Shown: positions 11,694 to 19,160, counted from the first letter of the stretch. The stretch: DNA of 41,244 nucleotides from Gulosibacter massiliensis (GCA_945949175.1 CAMFDU010000011.1:1-41244); one strand, 5' to 3'. A program made the numbers and translations. The notes: generated by a model from the sequence alone, not told the origin.

Positions 11694-11699
11694 AGCGTA
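11694..11699 (-). promoter_or_regulatory. Candidate leaderless -10 element (TACGCT) for coaE
   Basis: TACGCT, then GAAGGG, then the GTG start. It lies only 4 nt past the foot of the rpsA terminator stem, so any -35 contact would fall inside the terminator sequence. No good -35 hexamer is seen. The position suggests that coaE and the repair genes restart transcription immediately after rpsA ends. Confidence 0.42.
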
Positions 11700-11703
11700 A
11701 CGA

Positions 11704-11733
11704 AAAGGGGTAGTCGTTTCCGACCACCCCTTT
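11704..11733 (-). terminator. Rho-independent terminator of rpsA
   Basis: Minus-strand RNA forms a 13-bp stem, AAAGGGGUGGUCG paired with CGACUACCCCUUU (one G-U pair), closed by a GAAA tetraloop and followed by UCGUU after the U-rich 3' arm. It starts 14 nt downstream of the rpsA stop codon. The stable stem and tetraloop make this a strong intrinsic terminator, though the U tract is short and interrupted. Confidence 0.85.
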
Positions 11734-11746
11734 ACAGCGTTGTTGG

Positions 11747-13204
11747 TTATTCGGTGGCTTCGCCAGCGAGTTTGTCACGAAGCGCAATAAGCGACTCATC
11801 CTCGGCGAGTGCGCCAGGTGCGTCTGGCTCGCTCGCTTTCGCGGCCGTCGAAGAGTCTGCGGGAGGTGCTTCGGGGAACGCCTCTGCCTCGGCGTTCATG
11901 CGAACGACCTGGACCTTGTGGGCCTCCCAACGCGCCTGTGCGGCGCTGTAGTCGTGCTCCCATTTCGTGCGCGACTCGTCGAATCCGTCTTTCCATTCGC
12001 CCGTTGCGGGGTCGAACCCCTCGGGGTAGCGGTAAGCACCGGTTTCGTCGTAGTCCGTCGGCATTCCGTAGAGAGCCGGGTCGAACTCGGTGCTCTCGGG
12101 GTCGACGCCCTCGTTGGCCTGCTTGAGCGAGAGCGAAATACGGCGACGCTCGAGGTCGATGTCGATGATCTTGACGAACACGTCATCGCTGACCGCGACA
12201 GCCTGCTCGGCGAGTTCAATGTGACGGGCCGAGAGCTCAGAGATGTGAACGAGCCCCTCGATTCCGTCTGCGACGCGAACGAACGCTCCAAACTGAACGA
12301 GCTTGGTGACCTTGCCAGGTGCGATTTCACCGATGGCGTGCTCGCGAGCGAACACCTGCCACGGGTCTTCTTGGGTGGCCTTCAGCGACAGCGAAATGCG
12401 CTCGCGGTCTTCTTCGATTTCGAGAACCTCGACGGTGACTTCCTGGCCGATTTCGACAACCTCAGAAGCATGCTCGATGTGCTTCCACGAGAGCTCTGAG
12501 ACGTGGATGAGACCGTCCACGCCACCGAGGTCAACGAACGCACCAAAGTTGACGATGGACGAGATAACGCCCTTGCGAATCTGGCCCTTCTGGATGTTGC
12601 CGAGAATCTGGCTGCGGCTCTCTGACTGAGTCTGCTCGAGAAGAGCGCGGCGCGAGAGGACAACGTTGTTGCGGTTCTTGTCGAGTTCGAGAATCTTGGC
12701 TTCGATTTCTTGGCCAAGGTAAGGCGTGAGGTCGCGAACGCGGCGAAGTTCAATGAGGGACGCGGGCAGGAATCCACGTAGACCGATGTCGACGATGACA
12801 CCACCCTTGACGACCTCGATGACGGTACCGGTGACGATGCCGTCGGCTTCCTTGACCTTCTCGACATCACCCCATGCGCGCTCGTACTGTGCGCGCTTCT
12901 TGGAGAGTATCAGGCGGCCTTCTTTGTCCTCCTTCTGAAGAACGAGTGCCTCGACTACGTCTCCGACCTTGACGACCTCGTCGGGGTTCACGTCGTGCTT
13001 GATAGAAAGTTCGCGGATGGGGATTACGCCCTCCGTCTTGTAGCCGACGTCGAGGAGAACCTCGTCACGATCGACCTTGACGACGGTACCTTCGATGAGG
13101 TCTCCGTCGTTGAAGAATTTCAGCGTTTTCTCAACTTCGGCGAGGAAATCCTCGGCTGATCCAATGTCATTAATCGCGACCTGTTTGGTCTGGCTGGTTG
13201 TCAT
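11747..13204 (-). CDS. rpsA: 30S ribosomal protein S1
   Basis: S1 binds mRNA on the small ribosomal subunit. I place the start at ATG 13204 (485 residues, MTTSQTKQVAINDIG); the ORF-track start adds 14 residues unlike any S1. Four S1 repeats are visible at about 35-107, 122-190, 208-278 and 295-365, with signatures such as VDRDEVLLDVGYK and FGAFVDLGGVDGLIHVSE. The C-terminal tail of about 115 residues is acidic and Ala-rich, as in actinobacterial S1. The only Shine-Dalgarno is GGAG at an unusually long 11-nt spacing. A hairpin precedes it, and a strong terminator follows the gene, so it may be monocistronic. Confidence 0.97.
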   Translation of the reverse strand: MTTSQTKQVAINDIGSAEDFLAEVEKTLKFFNDGDLIEGTVVKVDRDEVLLDVGYKTEGVIPIRELSIKHDVNPDEVVKVGDVVEALVLQKEDKEGRLILSKKRAQYERAWGDVEKVKEADGIVTGTVIEVVKGGVIVDIGLRGFLPASLIELRRVRDLTPYLGQEIEAKILELDKNRNNVVLSRRALLEQTQSESRSQILGNIQKGQIRKGVISSIVNFGAFVDLGGVDGLIHVSELSWKHIEHASEVVEIGQEVTVEVLEIEEDRERISLSLKATQEDPWQVFAREHAIGEIAPGKVTKLVQFGAFVRVADGIEGLVHISELSARHIELAEQAVAVSDDVFVKIIDIDLERRRISLSLKQANEGVDPESTEFDPALYGMPTDYDETGAYRYPEGFDPATGEWKDGFDESRTKWEHDYSAAQARWEAHKVQVVRMNAEAEAFPEAPPADSSTAAKASEPDAPGALAEDESLIALRDKLAGEATE

Positions 13205-13220
13205 GTGTTTAGGTGCTCCA

Positions 13221-13242
13221 GTGGGGCATAAATAATGCCCAC
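13221..13242 (-). promoter_or_regulatory. Hairpin in the rpsA leader
   Basis: The minus-strand leader can fold GUGGGCAU-UAUUU-AUGCCCCAC: eight pairs with one bulged C. Its 3' foot lies just before the GGAG ribosome-binding site of rpsA. This could modulate initiation, but no known motif is recognised. Confidence 0.35.
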
Positions 13243-13298
13243 GCAAATCTCTTCACGCGGGCGGCGGACAGGGATGTGCTGCCGGACGGCAACACTCG

Positions 13299-13328
13299 AG
13301 TCTAACGCCCGCTATCGCGGGTTCGCAA
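13299..13328 (-). promoter_or_regulatory. Candidate rpsA promoter
   Basis: On the minus strand TTGCGA (13328-13323) is separated by 18 nt from TAGACT (13304-13299), a plausible vegetative actinobacterial -35/-10 pair. The spacer contains the inverted repeat CCCGC-GATA-GCGGG (13321-13308). That repeat could be an operator-like site, or a weak hairpin ending the DUF885 transcript. The predicted leader is about 85-90 nt. Confidence 0.4.
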
Positions 13329-13331
13329 CCG

Positions 13332-14999
13332 CTACCAGTCCCCTAGCACCGCGGTTCGGAGTGTGTCAAGGCCGGTACCGCCGATGTCGAGGGCGCGTTT
13401 GTGCCAGGCGGCGAGAGAGAAATCGTTGCCTTCGCGGCGTTGCGATTCGGCTCGTAGGTCTTCCCAGATGCGTTGACCGATCTTGTAGGACGGAGCCTGC
13501 CCAGGCCAGCCGAGATAGCGGTTGACCTCGAAACGCACGAATTCGTCTTCCATGAGCACGTTGTCGCGCATGAACTCGAACGCGAAATCCGCATCCCAGA
13601 GTCCGTTGCCGTCCGGTCGTCTTTTGCCGAGGTGAACACCGATGTCGAGAACCACTCGGGCAGCACGCATACGCTGACCGTCGAGCATGCCGAAACGATC
13701 TCCATCATCGTCAAGGTATCCGAGTTCCGCCATAAGGCGTTCGGCGTAGAGCGCCCATCCCTCGGCGTGACCAGAGGATCCCGCAAGTTGACGACGCCAG
13801 GTGTTCAACTCGGCCGAGTTGTAGACCGCTTGAGAGATTTGCAGGTGGTGCCCAGGGATTCCTTCGTGATAGACCGTCGTGGTTTCGCGCCAGGTGTCGA
13901 ACTCTGTGACACCCTTTGGCACGCTCCACCACATACGACCAGCTCGCGAGAAGTCGTCGGATGGGCCGGTGTAGTAGATTCCGCCTTCCTTCGTCGGGGC
14001 GATGTGACACTCGAGTTTGCGCATTGGTTCCGCAATGTCGAAGTGTTCTTTGCCCAGTTCGCGCACCGCGGTGTCCGAGAGCTTTTGCATCCACGCTTGC
14101 AATGCGTCGGTCCCATGGATCTTCCGAGCCGGGTCGTTGTCGAGTGCGGCGACAGCATCGGCGACTGAACCGCCAGCGATGCGCTTCGCAATCGACTCTT
14201 GCTCTGACCTCATTCTCGCGAGTTCGTCAAGACCCCACTCGTAAGTTTCGTCAAGATCTACGGTCGCACCGAGGAAGTGGCGTGAATGCAGACCGTACAC
14301 CTCACGCCCTACGCCGTCGTGGTCGTGCGAGGCCGGTGCGAGGTCGTCACGAAGGAACGCGGCGAACTCGAGGTACGCGAGACGCGCGGCTTCAGCGGCT
14401 GTCCGAAGGTCGGCTCGCAGGGTCTCGGGAAGGTCGCTCGGCGCGGTGTTCGTTGCAAAATCGACAAAGAAACCCTCAGGGTCGCCGTTTCGTTGCGATT
14501 GCGAGATCACTTCGACTATCTGGCGACGGGCGGGAACGAATCCTTGGCCGATACCCTCGGTGAGCGTCTGACGGTAGCCGTTGAGGGCCGACGACACGTT
14601 GCCAAGTTTTGTGGCGATGGTTTCCCATGCCTCAACACCGTCGGTTGGCATGAGGTCAAAAACGTCGCGAATTCCCTGTGCCGGTGATGCGATGTTGTTG
14701 AGGTCGCGCAGGTGCCACTTGGACTCACTCAGTTCGAGTGCGAGTTCTAGGTCACCGGACAGGTCCAACTTGGTGACCCGATCGACGTCATCTACGACGT
14801 CGGCCGAACGGAGCGCCGCGAGTGTCGAACTTGCGGCGGCGTTGTTTGCGGCGTGGCCATTCGGCGAATAGTCGGCGAATTCCGTGACGTCCCCGTCCCG
14901 ACCAAGCCAGATCAGGAAATCGGGATCCAACTCGCACAGGGTGTCCACCCATTGTTCGGCTATTCGGTCGACTGCAGTCTGAGCTCGTTGTTCGGTCAT
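13332..14999 (-). CDS. DUF885-family putative metallopeptidase
   Basis: This 555-residue soluble protein belongs to the DUF885 family, recognised by the motif HEGIPGHH at residues 378-385, which resembles the zinc-binding helix of gluzincin peptidases. No signal peptide or transmembrane segment is seen, so a cytoplasmic peptidase role is likely. Substrate and function are unknown. It lies 9 nt after polA in the same frame, with no Shine-Dalgarno. TAGGCT is 6 nt before the ATG, built on the polA TAG stop, and TTGTCC is 18 nt further upstream. The polA linkage gives no obvious functional clue. Confidence 0.88.
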   Translation of the reverse strand: MTEQRAQTAVDRIAEQWVDTLCELDPDFLIWLGRDGDVTEFADYSPNGHAANNAAASSTLAALRSADVVDDVDRVTKLDLSGDLELALELSESKWHLRDLNNIASPAQGIRDVFDLMPTDGVEAWETIATKLGNVSSALNGYRQTLTEGIGQGFVPARRQIVEVISQSQRNGDPEGFFVDFATNTAPSDLPETLRADLRTAAEAARLAYLEFAAFLRDDLAPASHDHDGVGREVYGLHSRHFLGATVDLDETYEWGLDELARMRSEQESIAKRIAGGSVADAVAALDNDPARKIHGTDALQAWMQKLSDTAVRELGKEHFDIAEPMRKLECHIAPTKEGGIYYTGPSDDFSRAGRMWWSVPKGVTEFDTWRETTTVYHEGIPGHHLQISQAVYNSAELNTWRRQLAGSSGHAEGWALYAERLMAELGYLDDDGDRFGMLDGQRMRAARVVLDIGVHLGKRRPDGNGLWDADFAFEFMRDNVLMEDEFVRFEVNRYLGWPGQAPSYKIGQRIWEDLRAESQRREGNDFSLAAWHKRALDIGGTGLDTLRTAVLGDW

Positions 15000-15005
15000 G
15001 GCAGA

Positions 15006-15035
15006 AGCCTAGTGACCAGCTTCTTTCCAGGACAA
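15006..15035 (-). promoter_or_regulatory. Candidate leaderless promoter for the DUF885 gene
   Basis: TTGTCC (15035-15030), an 18-nt spacer, then TAGGCT (15011-15006), then 6 nt to the ATG. The TAG in the -10 is the polA stop codon. Among the leaderless candidates in this window it has the best -35 match. Confidence 0.48.
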
Positions 15036-17678
15036 TCCGAGGCCGATCTGAACGTCGAGCGGCACCGTGAGAGCAACCGCGTGTTCCATCGCCTCTTCCA
15101 CGATGACCCTCAGGCGATCCGTTTCGCCCGGGGCAACCTCGAAGATCAGTTCGTCGTGAACCTGGAGCAAAAGTCGTGATGACAGCGATGCGTTACGAAC
15201 CGCTTCGACCGCTCGAATCATCGCAATTTTCATGATGTCAGCCGAAGTCCCCTGAATCGGGGCGTTAAGTGCGGCGCGCTCTGCGTTGTCACGAACCATC
15301 CGATTGGAGCTCGCGAGGTCCCCGAACTGGCGTTTCCGCCCGAACACTGTCGTCGTGAACAGGTCTTTACGGGCTTGTTCGACAACAGAGCGAAGGTAAT
15401 CACGGACACCGCCAAAGCGCGCGAAGTAGTCGGACATCAGCGATTTCGCTTCTTTGTTGTCAATTCGCAGCTGCTTGGCAAGACCGAACGCGGAAAGCCC
15501 ATAGGCGAGTCCGTAGGACATCGCCTTGACTTTCGAGCGCATGGCGGGGGTGACGTCGGCCGGATCGACACTGAACACCTTCGCTCCAACATATCGATGC
15601 AGGTCCTCCCCTGACTTGAATGCCTCGATTAGCCCTTCATCACCGGAGAGGTGGGCCATGATACGCATTTCAATTTGCGAATAGTCGGCGGTGAGCAGTC
15701 TTTCGTGAGCGGAATCCGAAACGAACGCGGCACGAATCTGTGCGCCGACGTCACTGCGAATCGGAATATTTTGCAGGTTCGGCTCAGACGACGATAAGCG
15801 ACCCGTCGTCGTCCCGGTTTGATCGAATGTGGTGTGAATTCGCCCATCGGCCTGGATGCTCTTGCGCAAGACTTCGACAATTTGGGCGAGTTTTGTCTGT
15901 TCCCGATGCTCAAGCAAACCATCCAGGAACGGGTGAGGATTGGAAGCCTGCAGGTCCGCGAGAGACGCTGCGTCAGTGGAATACCCCGTTTTCGTTGCCC
16001 GTGTTTTCGGCATACCCAATTTCTCGAATAGGACCTCTTGAAGTTGCTTCGGTGACGCCAGATTCATCTCGGTGCCAATCATGGCAAACAGCTCAGCTGC
16101 TTTGGCATCCGCGGTTGACGTCAGACGCGCGTATATGTCGTCCAGGATGGATTCGTCCATCGCAATGCCCGCTCGTTCCATGTCAAGCAAAACCGGAATG
16201 AGCGGGATCTCAATTTCTCGTTCGACTGCCTGTTGACCCTCGTCGAGCCGGACTTCGAGTTCGGTGTCAAGTTGAGTAAGTGTCCATGCGGCTGTCGCTG
16301 TGCTGGCGGGGTCGACTGACGGTACCAATTCATTCGGGTCTGCTACGGGGACGTCAAGACCGGTAAGTGATCGAGCCACATCGGCCAACGCGAGCGACTT
16401 TGTTGACGAATCGAGAAGCCACGCCGCAATCCTCGTGTCACGAACGACACCGCCCAAGGTAAGGCCGAAATCCGATAGCAGGTGACCGAGTGCCTTGCCA
16501 TCGTGAACGATTTTGGGGCCCGGGCCAGCGAGCCACGCGTCAAACGCCGCGTGATCGAGACTTTCGTTTACTCGAACGGACCGCACGCTCACTTCGTGGT
16601 TTGCGAGTCCGATTGCCAATCCGTCATCCGCTCGTTCGACGAAGAGACCAATGCGCGATTCAACGTTGTCCGCCAGCCATTTGGCGAGCTCCTCATCCCC
16701 CATGTGACGCGGAGTTGGGGCAAGAACTTGCTCTCGTGCAGGAAAACTCGATTCCGAAACACCTGAGGCAGTTGCGTCGGCAGAAGTCGCCCCGCCAAAC
16801 TGCAGTACACGTTGCTTGAGCGACCGGAACTGCAGTCGGTCGAATACCTCAACCACCTCGTCCGGCTCTATTGGTTGACGGACTAATCCATCTAACGGGA
16901 CAGGTAGTTCGAGATCTCGAACGAGTTTGTTGAGCCTTGCGTTGCGTTCGACGTTTCCAATCTGTTCGCGCAGGTTATTGCCGACCACACCACCAATCTC
17001 GTCGCGGTGTGCAAGAACTTCGTCGAGCGACCCGTATTGCTGAATCCATTTAACGGCGGTCTTTTCGCCGACCTTGTCGACTCCAGGCAGGTTGTCCGAT
17101 GTCTCGCCCACGAGCGCGGCGATGTCGGGATACTGGTCGGGACGAATGCCGTATCGTTCCTCGACCGCCGCTGGGGTGTAGCGCTTGAGTTCGGACACGC
17201 CCCGCGCGCTGGGGTACAACACGGTCACCTTGTCGGTCACGAGTTGGAACGTGTCGCGGTCACCGGAGACAACCAGTACATCGAGACCCGCGGCCTCTCC
17301 TTTTGTCGCAAGCGTCGCGAGGATGTCATCGGCTTCGTAGTTTTCGATTTGCATCGTCTCGATCCGCATCGCGCGAAGCGCTTCTTGTAACAGTGGAACC
17401 TGGCCGATGAATTCGGGGGGCGTCTCGCCGCGGGTCCCCTTGTATTCGGGGTACTCGGCGGTTCTGAACGAATATCGCGAAATGTCGAACGCGACCGCGA
17501 CGTGCGTCGGCTTTTCGGCTTGCAGAATCGTCAAGAACATGGACAAGAAACCATGAATCGCATTCGTGTGCTGCCCTCCGGAAGTCTGGAATGACTCGAG
17601 AGGCAGAGCGTAAAAGGCTCGAAAAGCGAGGGAATGACCGTCAATAATGAGAAGGGTAGGCTTTTCCGTGTCGCTCAC
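15009..17678 (-). CDS. polA: DNA polymerase I
   Basis: PolA fills repair gaps and removes Okazaki primers. The 889-residue protein has an N-terminal 5'-3' flap nuclease (LAFRAFYA; the YEADD acidic cluster near 115), a middle 3'-5' exonuclease-like domain and a C-terminal polymerase. Polymerase motif A DYSQIE is near 665, the O-helix is KAMSYGLAYG, and motif C QVHDE is near 840. The middle domain shows no DxE/FDxET catalytic motif, so proofreading is probably absent, as in mycobacterial Pol I. Tyr in the O-helix (Phe in E. coli) predicts weak dideoxynucleotide discrimination. The GTG start lacks a Shine-Dalgarno and has TAGGCT 6 nt upstream. Confidence 0.97.
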   Translation of the reverse strand: MSDTEKPTLLIIDGHSLAFRAFYALPLESFQTSGGQHTNAIHGFLSMFLTILQAEKPTHVAVAFDISRYSFRTAEYPEYKGTRGETPPEFIGQVPLLQEALRAMRIETMQIENYEADDILATLATKGEAAGLDVLVVSGDRDTFQLVTDKVTVLYPSARGVSELKRYTPAAVEERYGIRPDQYPDIAALVGETSDNLPGVDKVGEKTAVKWIQQYGSLDEVLAHRDEIGGVVGNNLREQIGNVERNARLNKLVRDLELPVPLDGLVRQPIEPDEVVEVFDRLQFRSLKQRVLQFGGATSADATASGVSESSFPAREQVLAPTPRHMGDEELAKWLADNVESRIGLFVERADDGLAIGLANHEVSVRSVRVNESLDHAAFDAWLAGPGPKIVHDGKALGHLLSDFGLTLGGVVRDTRIAAWLLDSSTKSLALADVARSLTGLDVPVADPNELVPSVDPASTATAAWTLTQLDTELEVRLDEGQQAVEREIEIPLIPVLLDMERAGIAMDESILDDIYARLTSTADAKAAELFAMIGTEMNLASPKQLQEVLFEKLGMPKTRATKTGYSTDAASLADLQASNPHPFLDGLLEHREQTKLAQIVEVLRKSIQADGRIHTTFDQTGTTTGRLSSSEPNLQNIPIRSDVGAQIRAAFVSDSAHERLLTADYSQIEMRIMAHLSGDEGLIEAFKSGEDLHRYVGAKVFSVDPADVTPAMRSKVKAMSYGLAYGLSAFGLAKQLRIDNKEAKSLMSDYFARFGGVRDYLRSVVEQARKDLFTTTVFGRKRQFGDLASSNRMVRDNAERAALNAPIQGTSADIMKIAMIRAVEAVRNASLSSRLLLQVHDELIFEVAPGETDRLRVIVEEAMEHAVALTVPLDVQIGLGLSWKEAGH

Positions 17679-17684
17679 GGCTTT

Positions 17685-17690
17685 AGCCTA
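17685..17690 (-). promoter_or_regulatory. Candidate leaderless -10 element (TAGGCT) for polA
   Basis: TAGGCT, then AAAGCC, then the polA GTG. It lies in the 41-bp divergent spacer shared with the plus-strand thioesterase gene. No clear -35 is present and no Shine-Dalgarno precedes polA. The hexamer is identical to those before DUF885 and pdtaR. Confidence 0.48.
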
Positions 17691-17719
17691 CCGAGCGCCG
17701 CCAACGGAAGGATCGCACT

Positions 17720-18139
17720 GTGGGAGTACTCGACAACCTGCACCCCGAACTGCAAGAGCGTTTTTCTACTGGCGGAGGTGAATTGACGCGAAAGATGGGA
17801 ATCGAACTACTCGAGATTTCCGCTGAACGTTCCGTCGCGCGAATGCCCGTTGATGGAAACCGCCAAGTTGTGGGAATTCTGCACGGTGGTGCCCATGTTG
17901 TTCTTGGGGAAACCCTGGGCAGTGTCGCGGCAGCCGTTCACGCCGGCGCTGGTCGATACGCCGTCGGTATTGACATTAATGCAACCCACACCAAGAGCAT
18001 TGCCGAGGGCTGGGTCACTGGAACGTGCACAGCAATCTCGCTTGGCAAAACCATCTGTGTTCACGAAATCGTTGTGACAAACGACGCCGGAGAACGACTG
18101 TCGACTGTCCGAATAACGAATCTGTTGCGTGACCGATGA
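17720..18139 (+). CDS. Hotdog-fold acyl-CoA thioesterase (PaaI-like)
   Basis: This 139-residue protein is a single-domain hotdog thioesterase that should hydrolyse an acyl- or aryl-CoA. The family signature HGGAHVVLGETLGSVAA (residues about 55-71) contains the conserved HGG and an acidic catalytic residue (Glu). The substrate is not predictable; related proteins act on phenylacetyl-CoA or dihydroxynaphthoyl-CoA. The GTG start has a strong GGAAGGA Shine-Dalgarno at 7 nt, unlike the divergent polA. It overlaps the next gene by 4 nt (ATGA). Together they are the only plus-strand proteins in the window. Confidence 0.9.
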   Translation: MGVLDNLHPELQERFSTGGGELTRKMGIELLEISAERSVARMPVDGNRQVVGILHGGAHVVLGETLGSVAAAVHAGAGRYAVGIDINATHTKSIAEGWVTGTCTAISLGKTICVHEIVVTNDAGERLSTVRITNLLRDR

Positions 18140-18453
18140 TCGCGGCGCAGTTTATTTTTGAACCGGGCGTCTATGACGACGACTTCCACACACTGGACTC
18201 CTCGATTGACGATGAAGCGAAATCTATCCCAGGGTTTTTGGGTACCGACCGATGGGTGTCACAGGACGGACTCACGATCAACGCCATCTACTATTTCTCT
18301 GACATGTCCGCTCTTACCAAACTGGGGCGGTTCGACGATCATCGAACGGCCAAGCGCCAGGTAGACCGCTGGTATAAGGGATACCGAGTCATCGTGACCG
18401 AAGTCACCGCGACCTATGGGAACATGCCCCACATCGCTTCTAGTGGGCTCTAA
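18136..18453 (+). CDS. ABM-like (antibiotic biosynthesis monooxygenase fold) small protein
   Basis: A 105-residue protein resembling the dimeric ferredoxin-like ABM family: PGFLGTDRWVS, then NAIYYFSDMSAL, then AKRQVDRWYKGYRVIVTEV. Family members include heme-degrading and quinone-type monooxygenases, but many have no known activity, and none can be assigned here. The start overlaps the thioesterase stop (ATGA), indicating a two-gene operon. Its stop codon overlaps that of the convergent pdtaR by sharing CTAA at 18450-18453. No intrinsic terminator with a U tract follows, so its transcript probably runs antisense into pdtaR. Confidence 0.78.
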   Translation: MIAAQFIFEPGVYDDDFHTLDSSIDDEAKSIPGFLGTDRWVSQDGLTINAIYYFSDMSALTKLGRFDDHRTAKRQVDRWYKGYRVIVTEVTATYGNMPHIASSGL

Positions 18454-19040
18454 GTCGCTGGGTTCAGCTGTTCAATGACCGCCTGAGCGACCTCGCCCAT
18501 AGTCAGCCGACGATCCATTGACGCTTTCTGAATCCAACGGAACGCTTCCGGCTCCGTCAACTTCATCTTTTCTTGCAGCAACCCTTTGGCACGATCGAGA
18601 ATCTTTCGTGTCTCGAGCCTCTCGAGCGCGTCGGTTACTTCGGCCTCAACGGCGAGTAGTTCTTGGTGGCGTGAGAACGCAACCTCGATCTGCGGCAACA
18701 AACGCTCCGGCGTAAACGGCTTAACCACGTAGGCGATAGCGCCAGCCTCGACCGCACGGGCGACGAACTCGGGTTGGGCAAAGGCGGTGAGCATGACAAC
18801 CGGTGCGAGTCGCTCCTTACCGATAGCCTCGGCTGCGGTGAGTCCGTCCATTTTCGGCATTGTGATGTCCATCACAACCAGGTCGGGACGAAGCTCGCGA
18901 GTGAGTTCAATTGCCGCTTCACCATCCGCCGCCTCACCGACAACGTCGAAACCGTTTTCGCGCAAGACCTCCACGACATCCATCCGGATGAGTGCCTCGT
19001 CCTCAGCGACAACAACTCGACGGGCTACGGTTTCACTCAC
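18450..19040 (-). CDS. pdtaR: ANTAR-domain response regulator, PdtaR-like
   Basis: This 196-residue response regulator has an N-terminal receiver domain and a C-terminal ANTAR RNA-binding domain (about 132-193). ANTAR proteins bind paired hexaloop hairpins in mRNA leaders and prevent termination. Receiver residues are present: acidic pair Glu13-Asp14, phosphoacceptor Asp58 in VVMDITMP, Thr in MLTAFA and Lys in VKPF. Mycobacterial PdtaR pairs with the kinase PdtaS, which is not in the window. The GTG start has TAGGCT 6 nt upstream and no clear Shine-Dalgarno. Location near polA and rpsA matches the mycobacterial neighbourhood, supporting orthology. Confidence 0.93.
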   Translation of the reverse strand: MSETVARRVVVAEDEALIRMDVVEVLRENGFDVVGEAADGEAAIELTRELRPDLVVMDITMPKMDGLTAAEAIGKERLAPVVMLTAFAQPEFVARAVEAGAIAYVVKPFTPERLLPQIEVAFSRHQELLAVEAEVTDALERLETRKILDRAKGLLQEKMKLTEPEAFRWIQKASMDRRLTMGEVAQAVIEQLNPAT

Positions 19041-19046
19041 TCGCTC

Positions 19047-19052
19047 AGCCTA
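19047..19052 (-). promoter_or_regulatory. Candidate leaderless -10 element (TAGGCT) for pdtaR
   Basis: TAGGCT, then GAGCGA, then the pdtaR GTG. It sits in the 32-bp divergent spacer between pdtaR and tRNA-Leu. No -35 is obvious. Same hexamer and spacing as the polA and DUF885 elements. Confidence 0.48.
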
Positions 19053-19055
19053 CGG

Positions 19056-19061
19056 TATCGT
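19056..19061 (+). promoter_or_regulatory. Possible -10 element (TATCGT) for tRNA-Leu
   Basis: TATCGT ends 11 nt before the mature tRNA 5' end. A weak TTTCAC lies 19 nt upstream. The element overlaps the pdtaR promoter region on the other strand, so the two may compete. Support is positional only. Confidence 0.3.
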
Positions 19062-19072
19062 TTTCACCTGTA

Positions 19073-19155
19073 GCCGGATTGGCGGAATGGCAGACGCGAA
19101 GCACTCAAAATGCTTTGTCCGTGAGGGCGTGTGGGTTCAAGTCCCACATCCGGCA
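19073..19155 (+). tRNA. tRNA-Leu (anticodon CAA)
   Basis: An 83-nt class II tRNA. The acceptor stem GCCGGAT pairs with ATCCGGC, with discriminator A. The anticodon arm AAGCA-CTCAAAA-TGCTT gives anticodon CAA, reading UUG. A long variable arm follows (TGTCCGTGAGGGCG), typical of tRNA-Leu, and the T arm is GTGGG-TTCAAGT-CCCAC. The 3' CCA is not encoded. It is divergent from pdtaR and followed directly by a hairpin terminator. Confidence 0.95.
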
Positions 19156-19160
19156 CAACG

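Noticed and set aside
9057-17719. SOS (LexA) boxes upstream of uvrA, uvrB, coaE or polA
   Set aside because: I looked for a GAAC-N4-GTTC type palindrome in the junctions and start regions and saw none; a matrix scan would be needed to exclude weak sites.
18426-18448. Hairpin GCCCCAC...GTGGGC at the end of the ABM gene, similar in sequence to the rpsA leader stem
   Set aside because: The stem is short with a bulge, lies within coding sequence and has no U tract; the resemblance to the rpsA stem is probably chance in GC-rich DNA.
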